From: an uncultured Coriobacteriaceae bacterium
GTDB lineage: Bacteria; Actinomycetota; Coriobacteriia; Coriobacteriales; Atopobiaceae
Assembly: GCA_902766805.1 (NCBI GenBank)
Contig: CACXFF010000119.1
Span: 1-8,418, forward strand
Reading direction: 5' to 3'
Length of the DNA: 8,418 bases
This document shows, piece after piece, positions 1 to 6,901 of the stretch; position 1 is the stretch's first letter; each line of letters begins with the position of its first letter. The position numbers and the translations under genes were made by a program. Under the pieces are notes generated by a model, which searched no databases, was not told the origin of the DNA, and saw only the letters and a list, made by a program, of their open reading frames with translations.

Positions 1-1
1 C

Positions 2-3000
2 GTGCTGCCCCAGGGGCTCTCCGAGGGCGAGCGCGCGGCCTGCGCGGTGTTGACCCGCTACGCGCGCCTGCTGGAGGAGCGCCGCCTGTGCGAGCCCAGC
101 CATGTGGCGCGTTGGCTTCCCGCGCGCCTGGCTGCCTCCGACGCTGCCGAGCCCCTGGTCGCGCTGTGCGACGACGCCCTGCCCGAGGCCGACCTGCGCC
201 TGCTGGCGGGCATGGCAGCGTGCACGGACGTGACGGTGGTGGCGTGTGCGTCGGACGGCCCTGCGGGAGAGCTCGTGCGCGACGTCTGTGTGCGCCTGGC
301 GGAAGCGGCGCGTGAGGCGGGGGCGGCGGTCGAGGAGGCGCGCGACGCTGCGTCTGCTGAGCCCGCGCCCGCGCGCGCGGCCGAGCTGCAGCGCGTGCGC
401 GACCGCGTCTTCTGCGCTGGCGCGTCTGGCGTGGAGGACGTGCGGCCAGACGGCGCGGTGTGGCGGCTGGAACCTGCGGGCCCGAGTGCCGAGTCCGAGG
501 CCGTGGCGCAGGCGATCGTCGCTGCGGCTGCCCAGGGCTGCGAGCGCGTGACCGTGGTGCTGCCAAGGGGCGGCGAGGGAGGTCGTGCGCTTGCGGACAA
601 GCTCGGGGCGCGTGGCCTGCGCGTGCGCACGCAAGAGCTGCTGAGCCCCTGTGACTGCGAGCCCGGCGCGGTCTTCTTGGCCTTCCTGCGCGCCATTGCG
701 CGCCTGCAGCGTCTTGCGGACGTATGGCCCGGGCGGCTGACCTTGGACGATGAGAGCTTCGACCCGCGCGAGGCGCTGGCCGATGGCCCGGTGGCAGCCG
801 ACGCTCCGCTTGCGGTGGACGTGGCGGGCTTGGAACGCCAAGAGCGACGCCATCTGGGCGACATGGGGTGGTGGCCCCCGCGCGAGATCAGCGACTTTCT
901 CCTCAGCGACCTGTCGGGCGTGCCGGCCGACCGCGCGTGGGCGCTCGACGCCCGCTGGCGGGGCAACCGCGTGCTCGGCCCACAGGACGTGCTCGCGCTC
1001 CTGCGCCGCAGCTCGCTCAGCTCGCTGCCGACCGCGCAAGCGCTGCAGCGGCTGCTCGAGCGTGGCAGCGTGGCGGGTGCTGCCCGCGAGCTCTCGCAGG
1101 CCCTGGCCAGACGGGCCCAAGGCGCCCCGCTGCCCGCCCAAGAGGGGTTCGAGCCACTGGTGGAGCCGCAGACGGACCCCGCCTACGTGGCGCAGAGCAC
1201 GGCCGTACTGGATGCCATCGCGGGCGCCGCGCGTACGCTGGGGAGTCTTGGCATCCGCAACGAGCTCGAGCGCGGGGCCGACGAGGGCGCCTATGCGCTG
1301 GAGGACTACCTGGACCTGCTGGAGCAGGCGGCCGACGCGCGCAGGGTGTGCGTGCGCCGTGAGCTGGGACCCGCGGACGCGCGCTGCCTGGTGCAGCTCG
1401 TGGACGCGCGCTCTGCGAGCCGTCAGGTCGCCTGTAGCCAAGACGCCCTCTTTTACCTGGGACTTACCACGCAGGAGTCTCCCGTCCCACGCAGCGATGG
1501 CGCGGCCGACCTGCTGTTGGCCAAGCTGGGTGTGGGCGGCGCGCCCGACCCCCTGCCCTCCCTGCGCGCGTCGTTCTGGCGGGTGCTGGGCGTGCCCACG
1601 CGTCAGCTGGTGCTCGTGCGCGACGCCCATGACGAGAAGTCTGCGCCCACCTATCCTGCCGTGATGCTCTCCGAGCTCTGTGCGTGCTACGCGCTGCCCG
1701 AGCAGGACGGGCAGGGCAAGAGGGGCACCCAGGGCCCGCCCCTGCTGTCCGCGCGTGGTGAGGACCTCATCTCGCAGAACCTCAGCGTCACCGGCACGCA
1801 GGCCCGCGCACAGGACCGCACGGAGCTGCCCGCCACGGGCGAGCTGTCCGAGGCGAGCCGTTCCTACGTCGTGCTGCCGACGCCTGGTGCAGGTGCCGCG
1901 GAGGATGCCGAGCGCCTGCCCGTGCTCTCTGCCACGCAGCTGGAGACCTACTTGGACTGCCCGTACAAGTGGTTCACGGCACGACGGCTCGGCCTGGGCG
2001 CGCTCGACGCGGGCTTCTCTGGCCTGGAGAAGGGCAGCTTCGTCCATCGCGTGCTGGAGCTCGCGCGCCGCGAGCTGCTGCGCGAGGCCGTCCTCGCACA
2101 GCCTGCCGAGCAGCGCAGCGCCTACGCGCGCTGGGTGCTGGAGCACCCCGACGGCTCTACGGTGCCGCCCGGGCTCACGGGTGTCGCGGACCCGCTGCCG
2201 GGATCGCGCATCACGGACGACACGCTGGCGCACGCGCAGGAGCTGTTGGACCGTTACTTCGTCATCCATCTGGAACACCAATACCTCTCGGCCACCACGC
2301 TGCGCTCCCAAGGCCTCATCCCTCACCGCGCGTCGGAGCGTTTCGACCTCGTCGCCCTGCGTGACGACCTCGCGAGCGCGCTGGCCTTCGAGCGACGGAG
2401 CCTGGCGGGCTTCGAGCCACGCTTCTTCGAGCTGCCCTTCGGGCGTGGGGATGCGCCCACGGTCGCCTACGCCGGCGCGCGCTTCACGGGCACCATCGAT
2501 CGCGTGGACGTGGATGCCCAGGGTCGAGCCCTGATCATCGACTACAAGCACAAGAAGGACCTCTTCGACGAATACGCGCTCTTTGGCAAGGAGGAGACGC
2601 AGTCCTTCGAGCTGCCGCGACACGTGCAGACCCTCGTGTACGCCCAGGCGCTGCGTCAGCTGCTGCCCGACTTGGAGGTGGCGGGCGTGATCTACCTGGG
2701 CACGCGCCGCAACGCCCGCGGCGGGCACGACCTGGCTGGCGCGGTGTCGGGTGCGCTGGTGGAGCAGGTGATGGGCGGCCTCAGCGATACGCGCCGCATG
2801 CGTGTCTCGGTGCCGGGGGAGCGCGCGGGCGCCGTGGGCATCCGCTCGTTCTCCGAGCTTCTGGAGCGCTCCGAAGAGCAGCTCACGGACGTGGTGGCGC
2901 GCATGATGGCGGGGCGCATCGAGGCGAGCCCGCGCGGCGCAGAAGGCGATCGCGCCTACGCCTATGTATGCAACTGGTGCCCGGTCGCAAGCTGCGAAAG

Positions 3001-3013
3001 GAGGCGCTCGTAA
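2..3013 (+). CDS. addB: AddB/RexB-type helicase-nuclease subunit, 5'-truncated by the window
   Basis: This is the B subunit of the AddAB helicase-nuclease, which works with AddA to unwind and degrade double-strand break ends and load RecA. The 1003 visible residues end in a PD-(D/E)XK nuclease of RecB type: His682 (FVHRVLE), Asp833 (GTIDRVD), Asp847-Tyr848-Lys849 (IIDYK) and Gln876/Tyr880 (QxxxY). An iron-sulfur staple is formed by Cys653 (YLDCPYKWF) plus Cys990, Cys993 and Cys998 at the extreme C terminus. The first part is a degenerate UvrD-like region. No Walker A motif is seen, but in this family it sits near the N terminus, which is missing here. From the position of the first cluster cysteine compared with Bacillus subtilis AddB (Cys801), I infer about 150 residues are outside the window. 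The GTG at position 2 is therefore just an in-frame codon. The TAA stop overlaps the addA start. A generic PD-(D/E)XK protein is the alternative, but the addA neighbour makes AddB very likely. Confidence 0.92.
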   Translation: MLPQGLSEGERAACAVLTRYARLLEERRLCEPSHVARWLPARLAASDAAEPLVALCDDALPEADLRLLAGMAACTDVTVVACASDGPAGELVRDVCVRLAEAAREAGAAVEEARDAASAEPAPARAAELQRVRDRVFCAGASGVEDVRPDGAVWRLEPAGPSAESEAVAQAIVAAAAQGCERVTVVLPRGGEGGRALADKLGARGLRVRTQELLSPCDCEPGAVFLAFLRAIARLQRLADVWPGRLTLDDESFDPREALADGPVAADAPLAVDVAGLERQERRHLGDMGWWPPREISDFLLSDLSGVPADRAWALDARWRGNRVLGPQDVLALLRRSSLSSLPTAQALQRLLERGSVAGAARELSQALARRAQGAPLPAQEGFEPLVEPQTDPAYVAQSTAVLDAIAGAARTLGSLGIRNELERGADEGAYALEDYLDLLEQAADARRVCVRRELGPADARCLVQLVDARSASRQVACSQDALFYLGLTTQESPVPRSDGAADLLLAKLGVGGAPDPLPSLRASFWRVLGVPTRQLVLVRDAHDEKSAPTYPAVMLSELCACYALPEQDGQGKRGTQGPPLLSARGEDLISQNLSVTGTQARAQDRTELPATGELSEASRSYVVLPTPGAGAAEDAERLPVLSATQLETYLDCPYKWFTARRLGLGALDAGFSGLEKGSFVHRVLELARRELLREAVLAQPAEQRSAYARWVLEHPDGSTVPPGLTGVADPLPGSRITDDTLAHAQELLDRYFVIHLEHQYLSATTLRSQGLIPHRASERFDLVALRDDLASALAFERRSLAGFEPRFFELPFGRGDAPTVAYAGARFTGTIDRVDVDAQGRALIIDYKHKKDLFDEYALFGKEETQSFELPRHVQTLVYAQALRQLLPDLEVAGVIYLGTRRNARGGHDLAGAVSGALVEQVMGGLSDTRRMRVSVPGERAGAVGIRSFSELLERSEEQLTDVVARMMAGRIEASPRGAEGDRAYAYVCNWCPVASCERRRS
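2997..3004 (+). promoter_or_regulatory. Ribosome binding site that sets the addA start
   Basis: AAAGGAGG is a near-perfect Shine-Dalgarno sequence 8 nt before the ATG at 3013. It lies inside the last codons of addB (GAA AGG AGG, residues 999-1001). The ATG overlaps the addB stop as TAATG. This selects 3013 over the in-frame ATG at 2968, which has no comparable site and would add 15 residues before the conserved N terminus. Stop-start overlap plus an internal site implies translational coupling of addB and addA. Confidence 0.88.
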
Positions 3014-6000
3014 TGGCGCTCACGCATGCACAACAGCTCGTGGCCTCCACGCTGGACAAGCCGGTCTTTGTGGCAGCCGGTGCGGGCTCGGGCAAAACCT
3101 TCACGCTCACGCAGCGCGTGGTCGGCGCCTTGCTGCCCGGCTCGGCGGCGGATGGCTCGGCATACCTGGAGGGCATAGACCAGGCTCTGGTCATCACCTT
3201 CACTGAGAAAGCAGCCGGCGAGATCAAGGAGCGCCTGCGCGCCGAGCTGCGGCGTGCTGGCCTCGCCGACGAGGCCCTCAAGGTGGACAGCGCCTGGGTT
3301 TCCACGATCCATGGCATGTGCTCGCGCATCCTGCACGCCCACGCGCTCTCGCTGGGGCTCGACCCACAGTTCGTGGTTCTGGGCGAGCACCGCACGCAGC
3401 GCATGCGCGACGACGCCGTGGAGCGCGTGTTGGCCGAGGCCAGCCGCGAGCAGTCCTGCGGGCGGCTCTTCGAGGAGTATGGCCCGCGCGGCGGCCAGCT
3501 GCAGGGGGACGGCAACGCGAGCGTGGCGGGCATGCTGTCCGCGCTGCTGGACGCCGCGGCCGCAGCCCCGGACGGCTTCGACTCGATCGTGGCGCCCGGA
3601 GAGCCTGCCGACGTGAGCCCCCTGCTCGCCGACCTTGCCTCGTGCTATCAGGCGCTCGCCGCACAGCCGAGCAAATACGAGGACCAGCTCGCCGCAGCCG
3701 CGCACAACGCCGCGCTGCTCGAGGACTACCTGGCCACCACGCCGCCCGCGCGGCGCACGCCCCAGGACGCGGCCCGGCTGCTGGACGGCTTGGCGCAGCT
3801 CGACGGCAGGCGCTGGCGCGCCAAGGCCGTGAGCGAGGCCTATCGCGAGCTGGTTTCCACGCGCGCCCTGGCCGACGCCGAGTTCCGGCTCGCGGCGGTC
3901 GCACCCCTGCGCGAACCCCTCTTGGCGCTCGCCCAACGCGCTCAGGCCTACTACGAGCAGGCCAAGGCGCAGGCGCGCGGCCTGGACAATGACGACCTGC
4001 TGCGGCTCACGCTGGATGCGCTGCGCGACAAGCCCGCGATCGCCGCGGAGTACTGCGGGCGCTTCCGCCTCGTGATGGTGGACGAGTTCCAAGACACGAG
4101 CTCGCAGCAGGTGGAGATGGTCAAGCTGCTGTCGGACGACGGCGCCTTCCTCACCACCGTGGGTGACGCCCAGCAGTCCATCTACCGCTTCCGTGGCGCC
4201 GACGTTGGCGTGTTCCGCGCGCGCTTGGCCGAGGCACAGAAGGACCCCGGGGCGCTCGTGGTCTCGATGGACCAGAACTTCCGTAGCCACGACGACATCC
4301 TGCGCGTGGTGCAGCGCGTCTGCGACCAGCCCTCCATGATTGCCGACTTCATGGACCTGTGCGATTGCCCCACGCGCCCTGACGGCCTGGCCGGGATCGA
4401 CCTGCCGCGCGTGCAGCTCGAGCTCGTATGCGACCAGACCAAGCGTGGCGAGGGCGTCGCCTCGAGCACGGCGGAGCGCGTGGCCGTGAGCGCCGCCCAG
4501 GTCGCCGACCGCCTGCGGGCCTTTGCCGACGCGGGCGTGAGCCCGTCGGACATGGCGGTGCTTCTGGGGCGCATGAGCAACGCGGGGCTGTTCGTGGAGG
4601 CGCTGCGCGCCCGCGGGCTGGACTGCGTGGTGTCGGGCGGCTCGACCTTCGCAGCGGCGCCGGAGGTCCAGGAGGTGGCTGCGCTCCTGCGCGTCTTCGC
4701 CAATCCCGGCGACACCCAGGACGGCCTGTTCCCGGTGCTCGCGGGCGAGCTGTTCTGCGCGAGCGTGGACGACCTCGTCGCGCTGCGCACGACCACCCAT
4801 GCCCAGACAGGACTGCCTACGAGTGCGGCGCTCGAGCGCAGCGTGCTCGCGTTTGCCCCTTACGAGGGCTTGGGTGCCAGCCCGCGCTTGCAGACGGCAC
4901 TCGAGGTGCTGCGCGCCGCTTTCGAACGGCTGGGGTCCGTGCCCGTGGCCGACCTGTTGCTGCAGGTGTGCGTGGAGTCGGGCTGGCTCGCGCGCCTGGA
5001 GGCGGCGGGCGTGTCGGGGCGGGCTCGCGCGGCCAACGTCCTGGCGGCGGTCCGTCACGTGCGGGAGCTCACGGCGGAGATGGGCTTGGGCGTGGCGCGT
5101 GCCTCCCAGGAGTTCGACCATTGGCTGCAGGTTGCCAAGGAAGGTCCTGCGTCGCTGGTGGGTGGCGAGACGCCCGCCGTGCGTCTCATGACGGTGCACG
5201 CCTCCAAAGGCCTGGAGTTCGGCGTGGTGGCGGTGGCCGAGTGCTGCAACGACCGCAAGGCGAGCTCGAGCGGCCTGCTGCTGGTGGACGAGGGCGCCAC
5301 GACCAGCATGGTCCTGCGCCCCAAAGAACGGCTCGACCTGTCGAAGGTCGCCTACGAGGACCTCGCCCTCGGCGCGCCGCGCAGCCTGGCGCAGTACGCC
5401 GCGCTGCTCTCCGAACAAGACCACGACGAGGACGTCGCCGAGCAGGCGCGGCTGCTCTACGTGGCGCTCACGCGCGCCCGCGAGGCGCTGGTCCTGGCGC
5501 TGCCGGCCAAGAAGCTCGCCAAGCGCCGCGCCGACGGCACGATCATCTCGCCGCGCATGGCCGAGCCCATCGTGGACGCTCTCTTGGGGGACTTCCCCGA
5601 GGCGGGGGAGGCCACGTTTGGCTACGGGGGCTCGCGCGCGGGCGTGGTGCGCTTGGTGCTGCTGACGGGCGCCCCCGACGGCGCGCTCGAGGCGCGGAGC
5701 GGAGGCACGCTGGCGGGCTTCGACGGCGCGTTGGCCGCACGTGGCGAGCTCGCGCTGTGCCGCCAGCCGGGCGTGGAGCTGGGGCAGGCCGAAGACGACG
5801 CCGATGCCCGTGTCTTCGTGAGCTATGCACGCGCGGACGAGCCCCGGCCCTGCTTCCGACCTTGGACGCCGCGCGAGGGCGTCTACAGCTATTCGTCGGC
5901 CCGCGCCGCGCTCGAGGCTGCCGCAGAGCCGTTGCCGCTAGCTTCGGTGCAGGCGGAGGAGGAGCTGGCGGACGACGAGCCGCTCGACGTCGACCGTGCG

Positions 6001-6540
6001 ACCAACTTGGGCTCGGCGCTGCACATCTGCTGCCAGCGCATGGTGGAGATGGGGCTGGGGCCGGATGAGACGCTCAAGCCTGCAGCCGTGGATGCCATCG
6101 GCGACGCGTGCGGGATCAGCGAGCGCCAGCGCACGCGTCTGCGCGTGGCCCTTGCCCGCTGGGCGGGCAGCGCCACGCGCCGCGAGGCCCTCGCGCGCGG
6201 TTTGGTGCGGGCGGAGGTCCCGTTCTTCGTGCCGGAGGCGTCGGATTACGGCGAGCTGCTGGTGGGGGCGATTGACCTTCTGGCCAGCGACGGGCCGGCG
6301 GCAGGCGGGCAAGCGCTGGTGGTGGACTACAAGACCGGTGAGCTGGACGCGAGCTACGACGCTTTCGCCGCCAACCACGCCATGCAGGCGCGTTTCTACG
6401 CACGCGTGCTGCTCGACTTGGGCTTCACGGCGGTGACCTGCGCTTTTGTGGCAGTGGAACGCGATGATCCCGAGCGTCCCGGCGAGCCTTTGGAGGCCCG
6501 CTACGCGTATACGGCCAAATCGGCACCTCCGCTCTTCTAG
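3013..6540 (+). CDS. addA: AddA, ATP-dependent helicase-nuclease subunit A
   Basis: AddA is the 3'-5' superfamily 1A helicase and 3'-strand nuclease of AddAB, which processes double-strand breaks for homologous recombination. The 1175-residue product has the full UvrD set: Gln7/Gln8 (Q motif), Walker A GAGSGKT (23-29, Lys28), motif Ia TFTEKAA (62-68), TIHGMCSRIL around His100, motif II VDEFQD (Asp357, Glu358), motif III GDAQQSIYRFRGA (384-396), motif IV NFRSH (422-426), motif V TVHASKGLEF (727-736) and motif VI YVALTRARE (816-824, Arg823). The segment around 540-560 (SGGSTFAAAPEVQEVAALLR) is typical of the UvrD C-terminal helicase domain. The C-terminal RecB-like nuclease has His1004, Asp1088 (GAIDLL), Asp1105-Tyr-Lys1107 (VVDYKTG) and Gln1125/Tyr1129. 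Length is normal for AddA. It is coupled to addB by TAATG. UvrD/PcrA are excluded by the nuclease domain and the length. All catalytic residues are present, so it should be active. Confidence 0.96.
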   Translation: MALTHAQQLVASTLDKPVFVAAGAGSGKTFTLTQRVVGALLPGSAADGSAYLEGIDQALVITFTEKAAGEIKERLRAELRRAGLADEALKVDSAWVSTIHGMCSRILHAHALSLGLDPQFVVLGEHRTQRMRDDAVERVLAEASREQSCGRLFEEYGPRGGQLQGDGNASVAGMLSALLDAAAAAPDGFDSIVAPGEPADVSPLLADLASCYQALAAQPSKYEDQLAAAAHNAALLEDYLATTPPARRTPQDAARLLDGLAQLDGRRWRAKAVSEAYRELVSTRALADAEFRLAAVAPLREPLLALAQRAQAYYEQAKAQARGLDNDDLLRLTLDALRDKPAIAAEYCGRFRLVMVDEFQDTSSQQVEMVKLLSDDGAFLTTVGDAQQSIYRFRGADVGVFRARLAEAQKDPGALVVSMDQNFRSHDDILRVVQRVCDQPSMIADFMDLCDCPTRPDGLAGIDLPRVQLELVCDQTKRGEGVASSTAERVAVSAAQVADRLRAFADAGVSPSDMAVLLGRMSNAGLFVEALRARGLDCVVSGGSTFAAAPEVQEVAALLRVFANPGDTQDGLFPVLAGELFCASVDDLVALRTTTHAQTGLPTSAALERSVLAFAPYEGLGASPRLQTALEVLRAAFERLGSVPVADLLLQVCVESGWLARLEAAGVSGRARAANVLAAVRHVRELTAEMGLGVARASQEFDHWLQVAKEGPASLVGGETPAVRLMTVHASKGLEFGVVAVAECCNDRKASSSGLLLVDEGATTSMVLRPKERLDLSKVAYEDLALGAPRSLAQYAALLSEQDHDEDVAEQARLLYVALTRAREALVLALPAKKLAKRRADGTIISPRMAEPIVDALLGDFPEAGEATFGYGGSRAGVVRLVLLTGAPDGALEARSGGTLAGFDGALAARGELALCRQPGVELGQAEDDADARVFVSYARADEPRPCFRPWTPREGVYSYSSARAALEAAAEPLPLASVQAEEELADDEPLDVDRATNLGSALHICCQRMVEMGLGPDETLKPAAVDAIGDACGISERQRTRLRVALARWAGSATRREALARGLVRAEVPFFVPEASDYGELLVGAIDLLASDGPAAGGQALVVDYKTGELDASYDAFAANHAMQARFYARVLLDLGFTAVTCAFVAVERDDPERPGEPLEARYAYTAKSAPPLF

Positions 6541-6558
6541 GGAGCGCTTGGCGGGGCG

Positions 6559-6593
6559 CAGGCCGGGTCCCCGGATGACGAGGGCCCGGCCTG
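6559..6593 (+). terminator. Strong GC hairpin after addA, probable terminator
   Basis: The arms CAGGCCGGGTCC (6559-6570) and GGGCCCGGCCTG (6582-6593) form a 12-bp stem with one G-U pair and an 11-nt loop. It begins 18 bases after the addA stop, where the end of the addBA transcript is expected. There is no T tract directly behind it; the next run is A6 at 6605-6610. It is therefore not a textbook intrinsic terminator and may work as a 3'-end stabiliser or a weak terminator. Confidence 0.55.
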
Positions 6594-6596
6594 GCC

Positions 6597-6631
6597 TTGG
6601 TGCCAAAAAAGACCACGTCTCTTTGGTGCCA
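6597..6631. repeat. 9-bp direct repeat TTGGTGCCA framing a second hairpin
   Basis: TTGGTGCCA occurs at 6597-6605 and again at 6623-6631, 26 bp apart. Between and within them, CCAAAAAAGAC (6603-6613) and GTCTCTTTGG (6617-6626) pair around a 3-nt loop with a small internal mismatch, giving a second stem-loop right after the GC hairpin. It could be a second part of the transcript end or a protein site; the sequence does not decide. Confidence 0.4.
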
Positions 6632-6699
6632 GCGCCAGCGCGCGCCGCGGCTGCGCTTCCGGCTCAAGCGCGTGTCAGCCCTACGCAGTCCCGTGCCGT

Positions 6700-6760
6700 T
6701 GACGCTGCGGTGACGCCGAATTACCGACATTGACCGAATCTGACGGAATTTGACAGGATA
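6700..6760. repeat. Phased TGAC decamer array, upstream cluster
   Basis: TGAC-like units begin at 6700, 6711, 6721 (TTACCGACAT), 6731 (TGACCGAATC), 6741 (TGACGGAATT) and 6751 (TGACAGGATA). The last four steps are exactly 10 bp. The best three units fit a consensus TGAC(C/G)GAAT(C/T); the earlier ones are more degenerate. The 10-bp step places every unit on nearly the same face of the helix, as expected for a multimeric DNA-binding protein. Several DeoR-family repressors are known to bind direct repeats, so the DeoR protein encoded just downstream is the likely ligand; that link is inference. Confidence 0.6.
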
Positions 6761-6766
6761 TTCGAC

Positions 6767-6789
6767 CGCTAGGGGTAAAAACCCTACCG
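6767..6789. repeat. Stem-loop between the two repeat clusters
   Basis: CGCTAGGG (6767-6774) and CCCTACCG (6782-6789) form seven base pairs with one C-C mismatch around the loop GTAAAAA. No T tract follows. It lies between the decamer clusters and upstream of the candidate promoter, so it is more likely a DNA-level inverted repeat (operator) than an RNA terminator. Function unknown. Confidence 0.35.
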
Positions 6790-6813
6790 TTGGCACGTAT
6801 ATGTCACAATTCT

Positions 6814-6843
6814 TGACCGAATTTGAAAGATTCTGACCGAATC
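6814..6843. repeat. Phased TGAC decamer array, promoter-proximal cluster
   Basis: Three abutting decamers are present: TGACCGAATT (6814-6823), TGAAAGATTC (6824-6833) and TGACCGAATC (6834-6843). The last is identical to the unit at 6731-6740. The cluster sits immediately upstream of the candidate -10 element and overlaps any -35 region, which is where a repressor would block RNA polymerase. The match to the upstream cluster, 83 bp away, supports a two-site operator for the regulator encoded at 6902. Confidence 0.6.
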
Positions 6844-6864
6844 CAAGTTCAGGCGTGCTAGAGT
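6833..6864 (+). promoter_or_regulatory. Candidate promoter of the DeoR-PTS unit (extended -10)
   Basis: TGCTAGAGT at 6856-6864 contains an extended -10 (TGN) followed by TAGAGT, matching TATAAT at four of six positions. A -35 would fall on CTGACC/TGACCG (6833-6839), inside the last decamer, at a long 19-20 nt spacing, so the -35 contribution is weak. Transcription would begin near 6871, leaving a leader of about 30 nt. This is the best candidate by eye; start-site mapping could move it. Confidence 0.35.
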
Positions 6865-6873
6865 GTACCCTAG
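6858..6873. promoter_or_regulatory. Imperfect palindrome over the -10/+1 region
   Basis: CTAGAGTGTACCCTAG is symmetric at 12 of 16 positions, with CTAG at both ends. It covers the candidate -10 and the expected start of transcription, a classic place for an operator. It is unlike the TGACCGAAT decamers and so could serve a second regulator, or be chance. Confidence 0.3.
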
Positions 6874-6888
6874 TTACCCAGTAGAGCG

Positions 6889-6897
6889 GGAGGAGGG
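6889..6897 (+). promoter_or_regulatory. Ribosome binding site of the DeoR-family gene
   Basis: GGAGGAGGG ends 4 nt before the ATG at 6902 and includes a perfect AGGAGG core. It fixes the start at 6902. The in-frame GTG at 6863 would overlap the candidate -10 element, has no such site, and would add 13 residues not typical of the family. Confidence 0.85.
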
Positions 6898-6901
6898 CAC
6901 G

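Larger units (their letters stand above)
6541..6901. other. Intergenic regulatory region between addA and the DeoR gene
   Basis: These 361 bases contain no credible gene; the open frames crossing them lack a ribosome binding site and family sequence. The first 160 bases are GC-rich and hold two hairpins, the first probably ending the addBA transcript. From about 6700 the base composition shifts visibly toward A/T and the sequence fills with TGAC-type decamers, a stem-loop and promoter-like elements belonging to the downstream DeoR-PTS unit. The individual elements are listed separately. Confidence 0.8.

Noticed and set aside
2968..3012. Upstream ATG start for addA adding 15 residues
   Set aside because: It lies within addB with no Shine-Dalgarno sequence, while ATG 3013 has AAAGGAGG at ideal spacing and a stop-start overlap.
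2962..5424. 820-residue open frame on the minus strand, antisense to addA
   Set aside because: It mirrors addA, whose full set of helicase motifs proves the + frame. The antisense product is rich in Arg, His, Gln and Ala without any recognisable domain, as expected from third-position GC bias.
4428..6068. 546-residue + frame inside addA
   Set aside because: It is a Gly/Arg/Ala-rich out-of-frame shadow of addA motifs IV-VI with no domain of its own.
6750..6781. Consensus -35 TTGACA at 6750-6755 as a promoter
   Set aside because: No acceptable -10 lies 16-18 bp downstream; the hexamer is better explained as part of the repeated TGAC decamers, though a second start is not excluded.
6700..6843. 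Phased repeats as a CRISPR array or replication-origin iterons
   Set aside because: Units are only 10 bp, abut without unique spacers, and no cas, rep or AT-rich unwinding element is nearby; position before a regulator gene favours an operator.
6863..6901. GTG at 6863 as the DeoR start
   Set aside because: It falls on the candidate -10 element; ATG 6902 has a perfect AGGAGG site and gives the normal family N terminus.
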